This document shows positions 1 through 7,164 of a DNA stretch of 15,363 nucleotides, piece by piece (position 1 is the stretch's first letter; each line of letters opens with the position of its first letter). The position numbers and the translations under genes were made by a program. The notes under the pieces were generated by a model. That model did not search any database. It was not told the origin of the DNA and saw nothing but the letters and a program-made list of their open reading frames with translations. This stretch comes from Gammaproteobacteria bacterium (lineage in GTDB: Bacteria > Pseudomonadota > Gammaproteobacteria > Thiohalospirales > Thiohalospiraceae): contig DRMK01000267.1 in assembly GCA_011322575.1 (NCBI GenBank), forward strand, positions 1 to 15,363, written 5' to 3'.

Positions 1-1
1 G

Positions 2-556
2 CTTTACTGGCTGATACGCATGGGACGGCGTGAACAGGATGGTCTGGATCCCATGGCGGCCGAGTTCGAGGCGGAGCTGCCGCCGGAGATGTCCAGCGGC
101 AGGGCGCTGCTGTTGCTGGGCATCGGGCTGCTGGTACTGCTGTTCAGTTCGCGGATGGTGGTCTGGGGAGCGGTGGAGATCGCCCACGCCCTCGGCATCA
201 GCGATCTGGTGATCGGCCTTACCATCGTAGCCATCGGCACCAGCCTGCCGGAGCTCGCCGCCTCCGTCATGAGCGCGCTGCGGGGCGAGCACGACATAGC
301 CATTGGCAACGTAATCGGCTCCAACATATTCAACATACTGGGAGTGCTCGGGATCTCCGGTATCATCCTCCCCTACCATCTGGATCAGGAGGTACTGGGC
401 AGGGACTTTCCCATCATGACCGGATTCGCCATAGCCCTGTTTGCCATGGCGTACGGCTTCCGCAAACCGGGCTCCCTGGGCAGAATCGGCGGCGCGCTGC
501 TGCTGGCGGGCTATGTCGGGTACCTGATGGTGCTGGGAGCGGCCTCTCTCCAGTGA
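2..556 (+). CDS. yrbG: Calcium/sodium antiporter, C-terminal half (5' end outside window)
   Basis: Inner-membrane cation exchanger of the Ca2+/cation antiporter family (YrbG/CaxA-like). The reading frame is open from base 2 with no start codon needed, so the gene begins upstream and only about 184 residues are visible; full-length relatives have about 320. The second sodium/calcium exchanger repeat is plain: the stretch GLTIVAIGTSLPE (about bases 212-250), followed by the GNVIGSNIFNILGVLG segment, carries the ion-binding GTS-PE and GSNIFN elements of the family. About five hydrophobic helices can be traced, separated by a short acidic loop near the left edge (EFEAELPPE). A yrbG-like gene directly upstream of kdsD-kdsC-lptCAB is the known arrangement in E. 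coli and relatives. The exact ion specificity cannot be read from sequence. Confidence 0.93.
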   Translation, partial: LYWLIRMGRREQDGLDPMAAEFEAELPPEMSSGRALLLLGIGLLVLLFSSRMVVWGAVEIAHALGISDLVIGLTIVAIGTSLPELAASVMSALRGEHDIAIGNVIGSNIFNILGVLGISGIILPYHLDQEVLGRDFPIMTGFAIALFAMAYGFRKPGSLGRIGGALLLAGYVGYLMVLGAASLQ

Positions 557-600
557 TATGCTTGTGTATCCGGAATATTTCACAAACAGGGCACTAAGCC

Positions 601-807
601 ATGCAGAGCGAAACATTCGAGGTACGGAACGTAAAGTGTGCCGGATGCGTCAAGGCCATCGTGGATGGCATCGGGTCGCTTCCCGGCGTATCCGGCGTAA
701 CCGTCAGCGTGGAGGACGGCCAGGTAACCGTTACCAGCGATGGCCTGACCCGAACCACCATCGTCGCAAAACTGGCGGAACTGGGGTACCCCGAAACCGG
801 CGGCTGA
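601..807 (+). CDS. Small heavy-metal-associated (HMA) domain protein, CopZ-like
   Basis: A 68-residue protein that is essentially one HMA fold (beta-alpha-beta-beta-alpha-beta). The metal-binding pair is Cys13 and Cys16 in NVKCAGCVKAI, followed by a helix, the LPGVSGVTVSVEDG strand-turn-strand typical of the family, and a C-terminal helix ending LAELGYPE. Proteins of this type bind Cu(I) or another soft metal and act as cytosolic chaperones or sensors; which metal is unknown here. The usual Met before the first Cys (GMTCxxC) is replaced by Val-Lys, so copper specificity is uncertain. It lies 44 bases after the antiporter gene, and its TGA overlaps the kdsD ATG by one base (TGATG at 805-809), which supports real translation. 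No strong ribosome-binding site is visible upstream, only a weak AGGG about 9 bases before the ATG. Confidence 0.85.
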   Translation: MQSETFEVRNVKCAGCVKAIVDGIGSLPGVSGVTVSVEDGQVTVTSDGLTRTTIVAKLAELGYPETGG

Positions 808-1781
808 TGGGCGACGCCAGACTGCAACGGCTGGGCCGCGCCGTGCTGGAGGTGGAGGCGCGGGCCATCAGCGACCTCATCCCGCGCATCGATGCGGGTT
901 TTGCCCGCGCCTGCCAGCTGATGCTGCGGTGCGAGGGTCGGGTGGTGGTCACCGGCATGGGCAAGTCCGGACACATCGGCAGCAAGATCGCGGCCACCCT
1001 GGCCAGCACCGGCACCCCCGCCTTCTTTGTCCACCCCGGCGAGGCCAGCCACGGCGATCTGGGCATGCTCACCGCTGGCGACGTGGTTCTGGCGCTCTCC
1101 AACTCGGGAGAGACCAGCGAGCTGCTCACCATCCTGCCCCTGATCAAAAGACTACATGTGCCGCTCATCACCCTGACAGGCAATCCCGAATCCCGCCTGG
1201 CGCGCGCCGCGGACATAAACATCGACGTAAGCGTGGCCCAGGAGGCGTGCCCCCTGGGGCTGGCCCCCACCTCCAGCACCACCGCGTCGCTGGCCATGGG
1301 GGACGCCCTGGCCGTCTCCCTGCTCGAGGCGCGCGGCTTCACCGCCGACGACTTCGCGCGCACCCACCCCGGGGGGCGGCTGGGACGGCGCCTGCTGCTG
1401 CTCATCGGCGACATCATGCACACCGGCGAGGAGATCCCCCGGGTGCTGGCGGAGATGCCGCTCAGCGAGGCGCTGGTGGAGATGAGCAACAAGCGGCTCG
1501 GCTTCGTCACCATCGTCGACCGGCACGATACCGTGGAGGGGATCTTCACCGACGGCGACCTGCGCCGCGTCCTGCAGCAGAAACAGATCGAGCTGCGCAG
1601 CACCCCTGTCGGGGAGGTCATGAGCCGCGGCTGCACCACGGTCGGCCCCCGGATCCTGGCGGCGGAGGCGCTGCAGATCATGGAGGCCAGAAAGATCAAC
1701 GCCCTGCCGGTGGTGGACGACCACCAGCGGCTGATCGGCGCCTTCAACATGCATGACCTGCTGCAGGCAGGTGTGGTCTGA
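807..1781 (+). CDS. kdsD: D-arabinose 5-phosphate isomerase (KpsF/GutQ family)
   Basis: Interconverts ribulose 5-phosphate and arabinose 5-phosphate, the first step towards Kdo for lipopolysaccharide. The 324-residue protein has an N-terminal SIS sugar-isomerase domain (about residues 35-185) and two CBS domains (about 203-262 and 270-324). Aligned by eye with E. coli KdsD (328 aa), all four residues reported as catalytic are present with a constant 6-residue offset: Lys53, Glu105, Glu146 and His187. The frame stays open upstream to base 558, but ATG 807 was chosen because homology begins there (MGDARLQRLGR) and it overlaps the stop of the HMA gene. kdsC follows after 15 bases, so both Kdo-precursor enzymes are made from one transcript. 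Confidence 0.96.
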   Translation: MGDARLQRLGRAVLEVEARAISDLIPRIDAGFARACQLMLRCEGRVVVTGMGKSGHIGSKIAATLASTGTPAFFVHPGEASHGDLGMLTAGDVVLALSNSGETSELLTILPLIKRLHVPLITLTGNPESRLARAADINIDVSVAQEACPLGLAPTSSTTASLAMGDALAVSLLEARGFTADDFARTHPGGRLGRRLLLLIGDIMHTGEEIPRVLAEMPLSEALVEMSNKRLGFVTIVDRHDTVEGIFTDGDLRRVLQQKQIELRSTPVGEVMSRGCTTVGPRILAAEALQIMEARKINALPVVDDHQRLIGAFNMHDLLQAGVV

Positions 1782-1783
1782 AA

Positions 1784-1790
1784 GGGGGAA
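1784..1790 (+). promoter_or_regulatory. Ribosome-binding site of kdsC
   Basis: A purine run (GGGGGAA) right after the kdsD stop and 6 bases before the ATG at 1797. It is one of the few clear Shine-Dalgarno sites in the forward block and fixes the kdsC start. Confidence 0.6.
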
Positions 1791-1796
1791 AACGGC

Positions 1797-2321
1797 ATGC
1801 GGGATGTTCTGGAGCGGGCCGCCACCATCGAGCTGGTGGTGTTCGATGTGGACGGGGTATTGACCGACGGCAGCCTGTTTCTCGGTGACGACGGGCTGGA
1901 GTACAAGGCGTTCCACTCCCGGGACGGCCACGGCATGAAGATGCTGCAGGCCAGCGGGGTGGAGATCGCCATCATCACCGGCCGCACCTCCCAGGTGGTA
2001 CGGCACCGCATGGACAACCTCGGGATACGCCACCTGTTTCAGGGTCAGCTGGACAAGCTGCCCGCCTTCGAGCAGCTGCTGGAGAACGTGCAGATCCCCC
2101 CCCACCAGGTGGCCTACGTGGGGGATGACGTGGTGGACCTGCCGGTGATGCGCCGCGCGGGACTGGCCATAGCCGTCCAGGATGCCCATCCCCTGGTCAA
2201 GGAGCACGCCCACTGGTGCACCCCCCACGGAGGCGGCCGGGGGGCGGCGCGCGACACCTGTGAACTAATCATGCGCGCCCGTGGAACCCTTGATGAACAG
2301 CTGGCCAGATTTCTGCGCTGA
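1797..2321 (+). CDS. kdsC: 3-deoxy-D-manno-octulosonate 8-phosphate phosphatase
   Basis: Removes phosphate from Kdo 8-phosphate to give Kdo, in the cytoplasm. It is a C0-type HAD phosphatase of 174 residues without a cap domain, normally a tetramer. HAD motif I is FDVDGVLTDG, with nucleophile Asp17 and acid/base Asp19; motif II is Thr61 in ITGRTS; motif III is Lys88; motif IV is GDD at 109-111 followed by VVDLP. The C-terminal GGGRGAARD (145-153) matches the tail that folds over the neighbouring active site in KdsC. The length is close to that of the catalytic part of E. coli KdsC (188 aa). It sits between kdsD and lptC. Confidence 0.96.
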   Translation: MRDVLERAATIELVVFDVDGVLTDGSLFLGDDGLEYKAFHSRDGHGMKMLQASGVEIAIITGRTSQVVRHRMDNLGIRHLFQGQLDKLPAFEQLLENVQIPPHQVAYVGDDVVDLPVMRRAGLAIAVQDAHPLVKEHAHWCTPHGGGRGAARDTCELIMRARGTLDEQLARFLR

Positions 2322-2324
2322 ACG

Positions 2325-2921
2325 GTGCCGGAACCGATGAGAGCCATGCGCAACACCGCCACCCGCAGGGGCATCCTGCTGCTCCTGCTGCTGGTTCTGG
2401 CCGCGCTGAGCGCATGGCTGAAATGGCAGAGCACCCCTTCTCCCGCCCCGGCGGCCGCCGGCGAGAGCGGGCCGGACTACTATCTGAAAAACTTCACCAT
2501 CACCGCCACCGGCGCCGACGGGGCGCCGCGCCACCTCATCGAGGCGGACTACATGGAGTACCTCTCCGGACAGGAAACCCTGCAGTTCATCGCGCCGCGG
2601 CTGCTGTTCCAGGAGCGGAAGGACTCATCCTGGAGCGTAACCGCCCGGCGCGCCAGCGTCAGCGACCGGGGCAAACGGATCCTGATGCAGGGTGACGTAA
2701 CCATCAGGCGGCAGGGGACGGCCACAAGCGGGAACCTGGAGATGGAGACCGCGGATCTGCTGGTGCTCCCGGACAGAAAGAGCGCAAGCAGCGATGCTCC
2801 GGTGCGCATAAGCATGGATGGCTCCACCCTGAAGGCCACCGGCCTGCGCCTCGACATGGCCCGGGAGCGGGTAGAGCTGATGCACCGGATCCGGGGGAGA
2901 TTCCATGCGCCGGCCTCCTGA
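2325..2921 (+). CDS. lptC: LPS export ABC transporter periplasmic protein LptC
   Basis: LptC is the bitopic inner-membrane component that receives lipopolysaccharide from LptB2FG and hands it to LptA. A single hydrophobic segment (about residues 16-32, rich in Leu) follows a short basic N-terminus. The rest is a periplasmic beta-jellyroll of about 160 residues (family once called DUF1239), with alternating strands such as KNFTITATG, LIEADYMEY and ILMQGDVTI. The length of 198 compares with 191 in E. coli. The start is uncertain: GTG 2325 is the longest frame, but ATG 2337 and ATG 2346 are in frame and leave the membrane anchor intact, and none has a well-placed ribosome-binding site. The 3' end overlaps lptA by 17 bases. 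Confidence 0.93.
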   Translation: MPEPMRAMRNTATRRGILLLLLLVLAALSAWLKWQSTPSPAPAAAGESGPDYYLKNFTITATGADGAPRHLIEADYMEYLSGQETLQFIAPRLLFQERKDSSWSVTARRASVSDRGKRILMQGDVTIRRQGTATSGNLEMETADLLVLPDRKSASSDAPVRISMDGSTLKATGLRLDMARERVELMHRIRGRFHAPAS

Positions 2922-3402
2922 TCCGACCCTGCTGGCGGGGCTGCTCCTGCTGCTGTGCTGCCTCGTGCCCGCGGCCGCCGCCCAACCCATCGATATCGAG
3001 GCGGATCACGCCGAGTTCGACAGCCCGAGCGGCACCACCCTGTTCCGGGGCAACGTGGTGCTGCGCCGCGGCGCGCTCACCATCACCGCCGACCGCATCA
3101 CCCTCTACCGGAGTGACGGCCGGGTAACCAGGACGGTGGCGGAGGGCGCGCCGGCGCGCTACTCCCAAACCCTGCCCGACGGGGAGGAGATCACCGCCAA
3201 GGCGCACGAGATAGAGTACCTCGCCACCGGCGAACAGCTGCTGCTTAGCGGCCAGGCACGTTTGCGGCACGGCAGGAACCGTTTCAGCGGGGAGCAGATA
3301 ACCTACGACATCCGTAGCAAGAAGGTGCGGGCGGAGGGAGGCGAGGACAGCAAACAGCGGGTGCGCGCCATCATCTACCCCGACCGGCCCGAGACACAAT
3401 GA
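2905..3402 (+). CDS. lptA: LPS transport periplasmic protein LptA
   Basis: LptA forms the periplasmic bridge along which lipopolysaccharide moves to the LptDE translocon. An N-terminal Sec signal peptide is clear: basic MRRPPD, a Leu-rich core, then AAAAQ with likely cleavage near residues 26/27. The mature part has the OstA/LptA beta-jellyroll repeats, including IDIEADHAEFDS, FRGNVVLRRG, ITADRITLY and FSGEQITYDIRSKKV. At 165 residues it is a little shorter than E. coli LptA (185). A GGGGGAGA run about 5 bases before ATG 2905 supports the start. The gene overlaps lptC upstream by 17 bases and lptB downstream by the 4-base ATGA at 3399, indicating coupled translation. Confidence 0.95.
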   Translation: MRRPPDPTLLAGLLLLLCCLVPAAAAQPIDIEADHAEFDSPSGTTLFRGNVVLRRGALTITADRITLYRSDGRVTRTVAEGAPARYSQTLPDGEEITAKAHEIEYLATGEQLLLSGQARLRHGRNRFSGEQITYDIRSKKVRAEGGEDSKQRVRAIIYPDRPETQ

Positions 3403-4136
3403 ACCGGTCCCGACACTCGCTGGCCGCCCGCGAGCTGGTCAAACAGTACCGTGACCGGATGGTGGTGGATGGCTTCTCCATGGAGCTGCACAGCGGAGAG
3501 ATCGTGGGCCTGCTGGGCCCCAACGGGGCCGGCAAAACCACCAGCTTCTACATGATCGTGGGCCTGATCCCCTGCGATGCCGGGAGCATCACCCTGGACG
3601 GCAGGGAGATCACCAGCCACCCCATGCATATCCGCGCCCGCCTGGGGATAGGATACCTGCCCCAGGAGGCCTCGGTATTCCGCAAGCTGTCGGTGGAGGA
3701 GAACATAATGGCGATCCTGGAGACCCGCGGCGAGCTGAGCCGTGCCCAGCGCCAGCAGAAGCTGGAGCTGCTGCTGCAGGAGTTCCACATCGGACACCTG
3801 CGCACCACCGCCGGCATCAGCCTCTCCGGAGGGGAGCGGCGGCGCGTGGAGATCGCCCGGGCCCTGGCCACCGAGCCGCGCTTCATCCTGCTGGACGAAC
3901 CGTTTGCAGGGGTGGATCCCATCTCGGTGCTGGACATCCAGAACATCATCCGGCAGCTGCGCGATCGGGGGATAGGCGTGCTAATCACCGACCACAACGT
4001 GCGCGAGACGCTGGGGATCTGCGAACGCGCCTACATCTTGAGCGCCGGCCGGGTCATCGCCGAGGGGCCGCCCGATACCGTTCTGCAGAACCGGCAGGTG
4101 CGCGAGGTCTATCTTGGCGAGGAGTTTACCCTTTAG
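3399..4136 (+). CDS. lptB: LPS export ABC transporter ATP-binding protein LptB
   Basis: ATPase that powers extraction of lipopolysaccharide from the inner membrane as a dimer with LptF and LptG, whose genes are not in this window. The 245-residue protein has all ABC elements in order: Walker A GPNGAGKTT (40-48), Q-loop Gln89 in GYLPQEASVF, signature LSGGE (142-146), Walker B ILLDEP (163-168, catalytic Glu167) and switch His199 in ITDHNVRET. LPQEASVF and DEPFAGVDPISV match LptB rather than other ABC ATPases, and the length is near E. coli LptB (241). It is the last gene before a 152-base gap. Confidence 0.97.
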   Translation: MNRSRHSLAARELVKQYRDRMVVDGFSMELHSGEIVGLLGPNGAGKTTSFYMIVGLIPCDAGSITLDGREITSHPMHIRARLGIGYLPQEASVFRKLSVEENIMAILETRGELSRAQRQQKLELLLQEFHIGHLRTTAGISLSGGERRRVEIARALATEPRFILLDEPFAGVDPISVLDIQNIIRQLRDRGIGVLITDHNVRETLGICERAYILSAGRVIAEGPPDTVLQNRQVREVYLGEEFTL

Positions 4137-4142
4137 GACGGC

Positions 4143-4216
4143 GCCGTGGGGAGGCGTGGCTGCGATTTGGGGAAGACCCACAAAATGCGCAACGGTTCAC
4201 CAAATCGCACCACGGC
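4143..4216 (+). promoter_or_regulatory. Long imperfect stem-loop in the lptB-rpoN gap
   Basis: The gap between lptB and rpoN contains a perfect 10-base inverted repeat, TGCGATTTGG at 4161-4170 and CCAAATCGCA at 4200-4209, with a 29-base loop. The stem extends by five more pairs (CGTGG 4155-4159 with CCACG 4210-4214) past one bulged C. Alternatively the seven bases GCCGTGG (4143-4149) can pair with CCACGGC (4210-4216). No T-run follows, so it is not a classic intrinsic terminator. It could slow or attenuate transcription into rpoN, or shape the end of the lpt transcript. Its function is not known. Confidence 0.45.
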
Positions 4217-4288
4217 TGAGAGGTGCAAGGGTACACCGCCACCCTGTAATTGAGTAAAATAGCGCTGCATCGATCTGGTTGGTATCAG

Positions 4289-5761
4289 ATGAAACAGACC
4301 TTACAGCTACGCCTCGGCCAGCAGCTCACCATGACCCCGCAGCTGCAGCAGGCTATCCGCCTGCTGCAGCTATCGTCCGTCGAGTTGCAGCAGGAGATCC
4401 AGCAGGCGCTGGAGTCCAACCTGATGCTGGAGCGGCAGGACGAAAACGGCGAGGCGCTGATGGAAGGCAAGGAGGAATCCGCCGATCCAGCGGTGGCAGA
4501 GCCCTCCGCGGACGGGGATATGCAGGCGCTGGAGGTGGGGCAGCAGGGGGAGGAGATCCCCGCCGAGCTGCCGGTGGATACCCGCTGGGAGGATGTGTAT
4601 GAACCCGGCCCGGTCGGCGGCGGAGCAGCGCCCGACGATGATCGCGACTACGAGCCGCAGGGCAGCACCACGGAGGATCTGGGCAGCCATCTGCTCTGGC
4701 AGGTGGAGATGAGCAACTTTACCCCCGTGGACCGGGCCGCCGCGGAGGCGATCATCGACGCCATCGACGGGGACGGCTATCTGAAGACCCCGCTGGAAGA
4801 GATCCACCAGCTGCTCCTGGAGCAGTTTCCCGAACTGGAGCTGGACGAGGTGGCGGCGGTTCTGCGCCGCATCCAGAGCTTCGATCCCCCGGGGGTGGCG
4901 GCCCGCGACCTGCAGGAGAGCCTGCTGCTGCAGCTGGAACAGCTCCCGCTGGATGTTCCGTGGCTCGAGCAGGCCAGGGCGGTGGTGCGGCACCACTTCA
5001 ACCTCCTGGCGAAACGGGACTACAACCAGCTTATGAAGCGCAGCCTGCTCGGCGAGGAGGAGCTGCGGCAGGTCATCGCCCTGATCCAGTCGCTCAACCC
5101 GCGTCCCGGCGGTCACATCTCCAGCAGCAGCCCCGAGTACATCGTCCCGGACGTATTCGTCACCAAGGTAAACGGCCGGTGGCGCGTGGAGCTCAATCCG
5201 GAGAACACCCCACGCCTCGGCATCAACCGGCGCTACGCAGCCATGATCCGCCGCGGCGACAGCACCGCCGACAACCTCTGCCTGAAAAACCACCTGCAGG
5301 AGGCGCGCTGGTTCCTGAAGAGCCTGCAGAGCCGCAGCGAAACGCTGCTCAAGGTGGCCAGCACCATCGTGGAGCGGCAGCGGGAGTTCCTGGAGCATGG
5401 CGAGACTGCCATGAAACCGATGGTGCTGCACGACATAGCCGAGGCGGTGGACATGCACGAATCCACCATCTCCCGGGTCACCACCCGCAAGTACATCCAC
5501 ACTCCGCGCGGCATCTTCGAGCTCAAATACTTCTTCTCCAGCCATGTGAAGACCAGCAGCGGCGGCGAGGCCTCCTCTACCGCCATCCAGGCGCACATCA
5601 AACAGCTCATTCTCGAGGAGCAGCCGCGCAAGCCCCTCAGCGACAGCAAGATCGCCGAGATCCTCTCTTCCCGCGGAATAAAGGTGGCGCGCCGCACGGT
5701 GGCCAAGTACCGGGAGATAATGAACATACCGCCATCCAACGAACGCAAGCGTTTGGCATAA
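4289..5761 (+). CDS. rpoN: RNA polymerase sigma-54 factor
   Basis: Sigma-54 directs RNA polymerase to -24/-12 promoters and needs AAA+ activators. The 490-residue protein (477 in E. coli) shows region I, Gln/Leu-rich and nearly identical to relatives from MKQTLQLRLGQQLTMTPQLQQAIRLL; an acidic region II (about 50-135, many Glu and Asp); the core-binding domain; a helix-turn-helix near 382-402 (DIAEAVDMHESTISRVT); and the diagnostic RpoN box ARRTVAKYRE at 467-476. The frame also has a TTG at 4250, but ATG 4289 matches the family start. The ribosome-binding site is weak. A TAAAAT at 4255-4260 could be a -10 box, but no matching -35 is visible. hpf, ptsN, hprK and rapZ follow, the usual rpoN neighbourhood. 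Confidence 0.97.
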   Translation: MKQTLQLRLGQQLTMTPQLQQAIRLLQLSSVELQQEIQQALESNLMLERQDENGEALMEGKEESADPAVAEPSADGDMQALEVGQQGEEIPAELPVDTRWEDVYEPGPVGGGAAPDDDRDYEPQGSTTEDLGSHLLWQVEMSNFTPVDRAAAEAIIDAIDGDGYLKTPLEEIHQLLLEQFPELELDEVAAVLRRIQSFDPPGVAARDLQESLLLQLEQLPLDVPWLEQARAVVRHHFNLLAKRDYNQLMKRSLLGEEELRQVIALIQSLNPRPGGHISSSSPEYIVPDVFVTKVNGRWRVELNPENTPRLGINRRYAAMIRRGDSTADNLCLKNHLQEARWFLKSLQSRSETLLKVASTIVERQREFLEHGETAMKPMVLHDIAEAVDMHESTISRVTTRKYIHTPRGIFELKYFFSSHVKTSSGGEASSTAIQAHIKQLILEEQPRKPLSDSKIAEILSSRGIKVARRTVAKYREIMNIPPSNERKRLA

Positions 5762-5783
5762 CCCATTGACAAACCAACACTCT

Positions 5784-5787
5784 GGAG
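5784..5787 (+). promoter_or_regulatory. Ribosome-binding site deciding the hpf start
   Basis: GGAG lies 8 bases before ATG 5796. It favours that ATG over the in-frame upstream TTG at 5766, in agreement with protein homology. Confidence 0.6.
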
Positions 5788-5795
5788 CAACCATC

Positions 5796-6083
5796 ATGCA
5801 ACTCAACCTGACCGGACACCACATGGACCTGACAGATGCCCTGCGCAACTATGTAGACGAGAAACTGGGCAGACTGGAGCGCTACTTCGACAAGGTAGGC
5901 AACGTGCATGTGGTACTCAGCGTGGAGAAGAACCGGCAGAAGGCCGAGGCCACCATGCATGTAAACGGCGCCGACCTGTTCGCCAACTCCGAAGGGGACG
6001 ACATGTACGCCGCCATAGACGCCCTCAGCGACAAGCTCCACCGGCAACTGAAAAAACACAAGGAGAAGCTCAGCAGCCACTGA
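5796..6083 (+). CDS. hpf: Ribosome hibernation promoting factor, short form
   Basis: Binds the 30S subunit in stationary phase and favours inactive ribosome dimers, blocking the tRNA and mRNA channel. It is 95 residues long, the same as E. coli HPF, so it is the short form without the C-terminal dimerisation domain. The family pattern is clear: MQLNLTGHHMDLTDALRNYV at the start, then LERYFDKVGNVHVVLSVEK, ATMHVNGADLFA, EGDDMYAAIDALSDKL, and a basic tail (KKHKEKL). It sits 34 bases after rpoN and 25 before ptsN, the standard location. The frame is open upstream to a TTG at 5766, which is not preferred. Confidence 0.96.
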   Translation: MQLNLTGHHMDLTDALRNYVDEKLGRLERYFDKVGNVHVVLSVEKNRQKAEATMHVNGADLFANSEGDDMYAAIDALSDKLHRQLKKHKEKLSSH

Positions 6084-6108
6084 ATCCCTGGCGGGGATGG
6101 AAAGATCC

Positions 6109-6612
6109 ATGAACATCGCACAGATCCTGACGCCGGAGCGCGTCGGTTTCGATATCGAGGCCACCAGCAAGAAACGCGCCCTGGAGCTGCTGAGCGCCTT
6201 GCTGGCGGAACATCAACAAAACCTCACCACATGCCAGGTGTTCGACAGCCTGCTGGCCCGGGAGAGGCTGAGCAGCACCGGTCTGGGACGGGGCGTGGGA
6301 TTGCCCCACGGCCGGTTGAAGGATCTGGATCGCAGCCTGTGCGCCTTCGTCAGGCTGCACGAGGGGATCGACTTTGACAGCAATGATGGGCAGCCCGTGG
6401 ATCTGCTGTGTGCCCTGCTGGTTCCGGAGCAGTCCACCGATGAACATCTGCAGCTGCTGGCCACGCTGGCCGAAATGTTCCGCGACCAGGAGCTGTGCCG
6501 CAGGCTGCGCGCGGCATCCTCCCGTGAGGATCTCTACCGGATCCTGGTCCACTGGCACCCTTCCGACCGCTCCACCCCGGAGCCGGACCCGGGCCACCGG
6601 GCGGCGAGCTGA
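6109..6612 (+). CDS. ptsN: PTS IIA-like nitrogen-regulatory protein (EIIA-Ntr)
   Basis: Terminal phosphate acceptor of the regulatory nitrogen PTS; in other proteobacteria it modulates potassium transport, nitrogen and stress responses. It is 167 residues with the mannitol/fructose-type IIA fold. The phosphorylated residue is His67 in GVGLPHGRL, preceded by the conserved STGLGRG. Other family landmarks are the early SKKRALELL, then QPVDLLCALLVP and CRRLRAA. ATG 6109 was chosen over ATG 6097 because GGAA lies 6 bases before it, while 6097 has GGGG directly abutting. The C-terminal tail is Pro/Asp-rich. Its TGA is in the same frame as hprK, with only 6 bases between stop and next ATG. Confidence 0.95.
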   Translation: MNIAQILTPERVGFDIEATSKKRALELLSALLAEHQQNLTTCQVFDSLLARERLSSTGLGRGVGLPHGRLKDLDRSLCAFVRLHEGIDFDSNDGQPVDLLCALLVPEQSTDEHLQLLATLAEMFRDQELCRRLRAASSREDLYRILVHWHPSDRSTPEPDPGHRAAS

Positions 6613-6618
6613 GCGGAG

Positions 6619-7164
6619 ATGCCGCGCCGGACGCAGTATCTTCACGGCGTATTTCTCGAGGTGCTGGAGATCGGGGTGCTGCTGGAGGGCCCGGCGGGGA
6701 TCGGCAAGAGCGCCCTGGCCCTGGAGCTGATCAGCCGCGGCCACCGCCTGGTTGCCGACGATGCGCCACTCTTCGCGCGCTGTGGCGACTCCGCAACAGT
6801 GACCGGTAGCAGCCCACCCGAGCTGCGCAATCTCCTTGAGGTGTATGGCCTGGGTGTGTTAAATATCGCGGCCATGTTTGGCAATCATGCAACAAGGGAG
6901 AGCTGCCCGCTGCAGTTGGCGGTCTCCCTGGTACCGGGGAAGCACTACCGGCCCGGTGGAGAGGAGCGGCTGCGCGGCAGCTGGCAGACCCGCAGCGTGC
7001 TGGGGGTGGAGATCCCGCTGTTCAGACTGCCGGTGATCGCCCAGCGCAACCTGGCGGTGATGCTGGAGGGAGTGGTGCGCAACTACCTCCTGCGCCTCCG
7101 TGGTGAGGATGCCGCCGGGCAGTTCATCGCCGCCCGGCGGGCCGCTCTGGGGGAGGAGAGATGA
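6619..7164 (+). CDS. hprK: HPr kinase/phosphorylase, short form lacking the N-terminal domain
   Basis: HprK phosphorylates HPr on Ser46 and can reverse the reaction. This 181-residue protein holds only the C-terminal catalytic domain; full-length enzymes have about 310 residues. Visible are His9 in the leading HGVFLEV, the Walker A GPAGIGKS (24-31), the acidic pair Asp47-Asp48 in RLVADDA, and the K/P signature LLEVYGLGVLNI near 72-83. In the signature the Arg usual after Glu-Ile/Val is Tyr76. RNLAVMLE and the following RNYLLRLRG match the C-terminal family block. ATG 6619 is the only candidate near; GGAG abuts it with no spacing, so initiation probably depends on ptsN translation. It overlaps rapZ by ATGA. 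Short forms are known mainly in alphaproteobacteria. Confidence 0.88.
   Translation: MPRRTQYLHGVFLEVLEIGVLLEGPAGIGKSALALELISRGHRLVADDAPLFARCGDSATVTGSSPPELRNLLEVYGLGVLNIAAMFGNHATRESCPLQLAVSLVPGKHYRPGGEERLRGSWQTRSVLGVEIPLFRLPVIAQRNLAVMLEGVVRNYLLRLRGEDAAGQFIAARRAALGEER

Noticed and set aside
731..2017. A 428-codon minus-strand frame opposite kdsD and kdsC.
   Set aside because: Ser/Arg-rich shadow of two well-recognised enzymes; no independent support.
4155..4214. Intrinsic terminator after lptB.
   Set aside because: The stem has a 29-base loop and no following T-run, so it does not meet the usual form; recorded instead as a structured element of unknown role.
4185..4253. A 22-codon ATG frame in the lptB-rpoN gap that could be a leader peptide.
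   Set aside because: No ribosome-binding site, no run of one regulatory amino acid, and it covers the stem-loop arms; it is most likely a chance frame.
4143..4289. Thiamine pyrophosphate riboswitch upstream of rpoN: GGGG before a long stem, GCTGAGA just after it, and a later GATCTGG recall the THI element.
   Set aside because: The conserved pyrophosphate-binding half (an ACCTGATCTGG...GCCAGCGTAGGGA-like block) is missing, the spacing to GATCTGG is wrong, and rpoN is not a thiamine gene. A covariance-model search would settle it.
4370..5848. A 492-codon open frame antisense to rpoN.
   Set aside because: Shadow frame of a GC-rich gene: composition is odd (His, Val and Ala rich), no recognisable domain, and rpoN on the other strand is certain.
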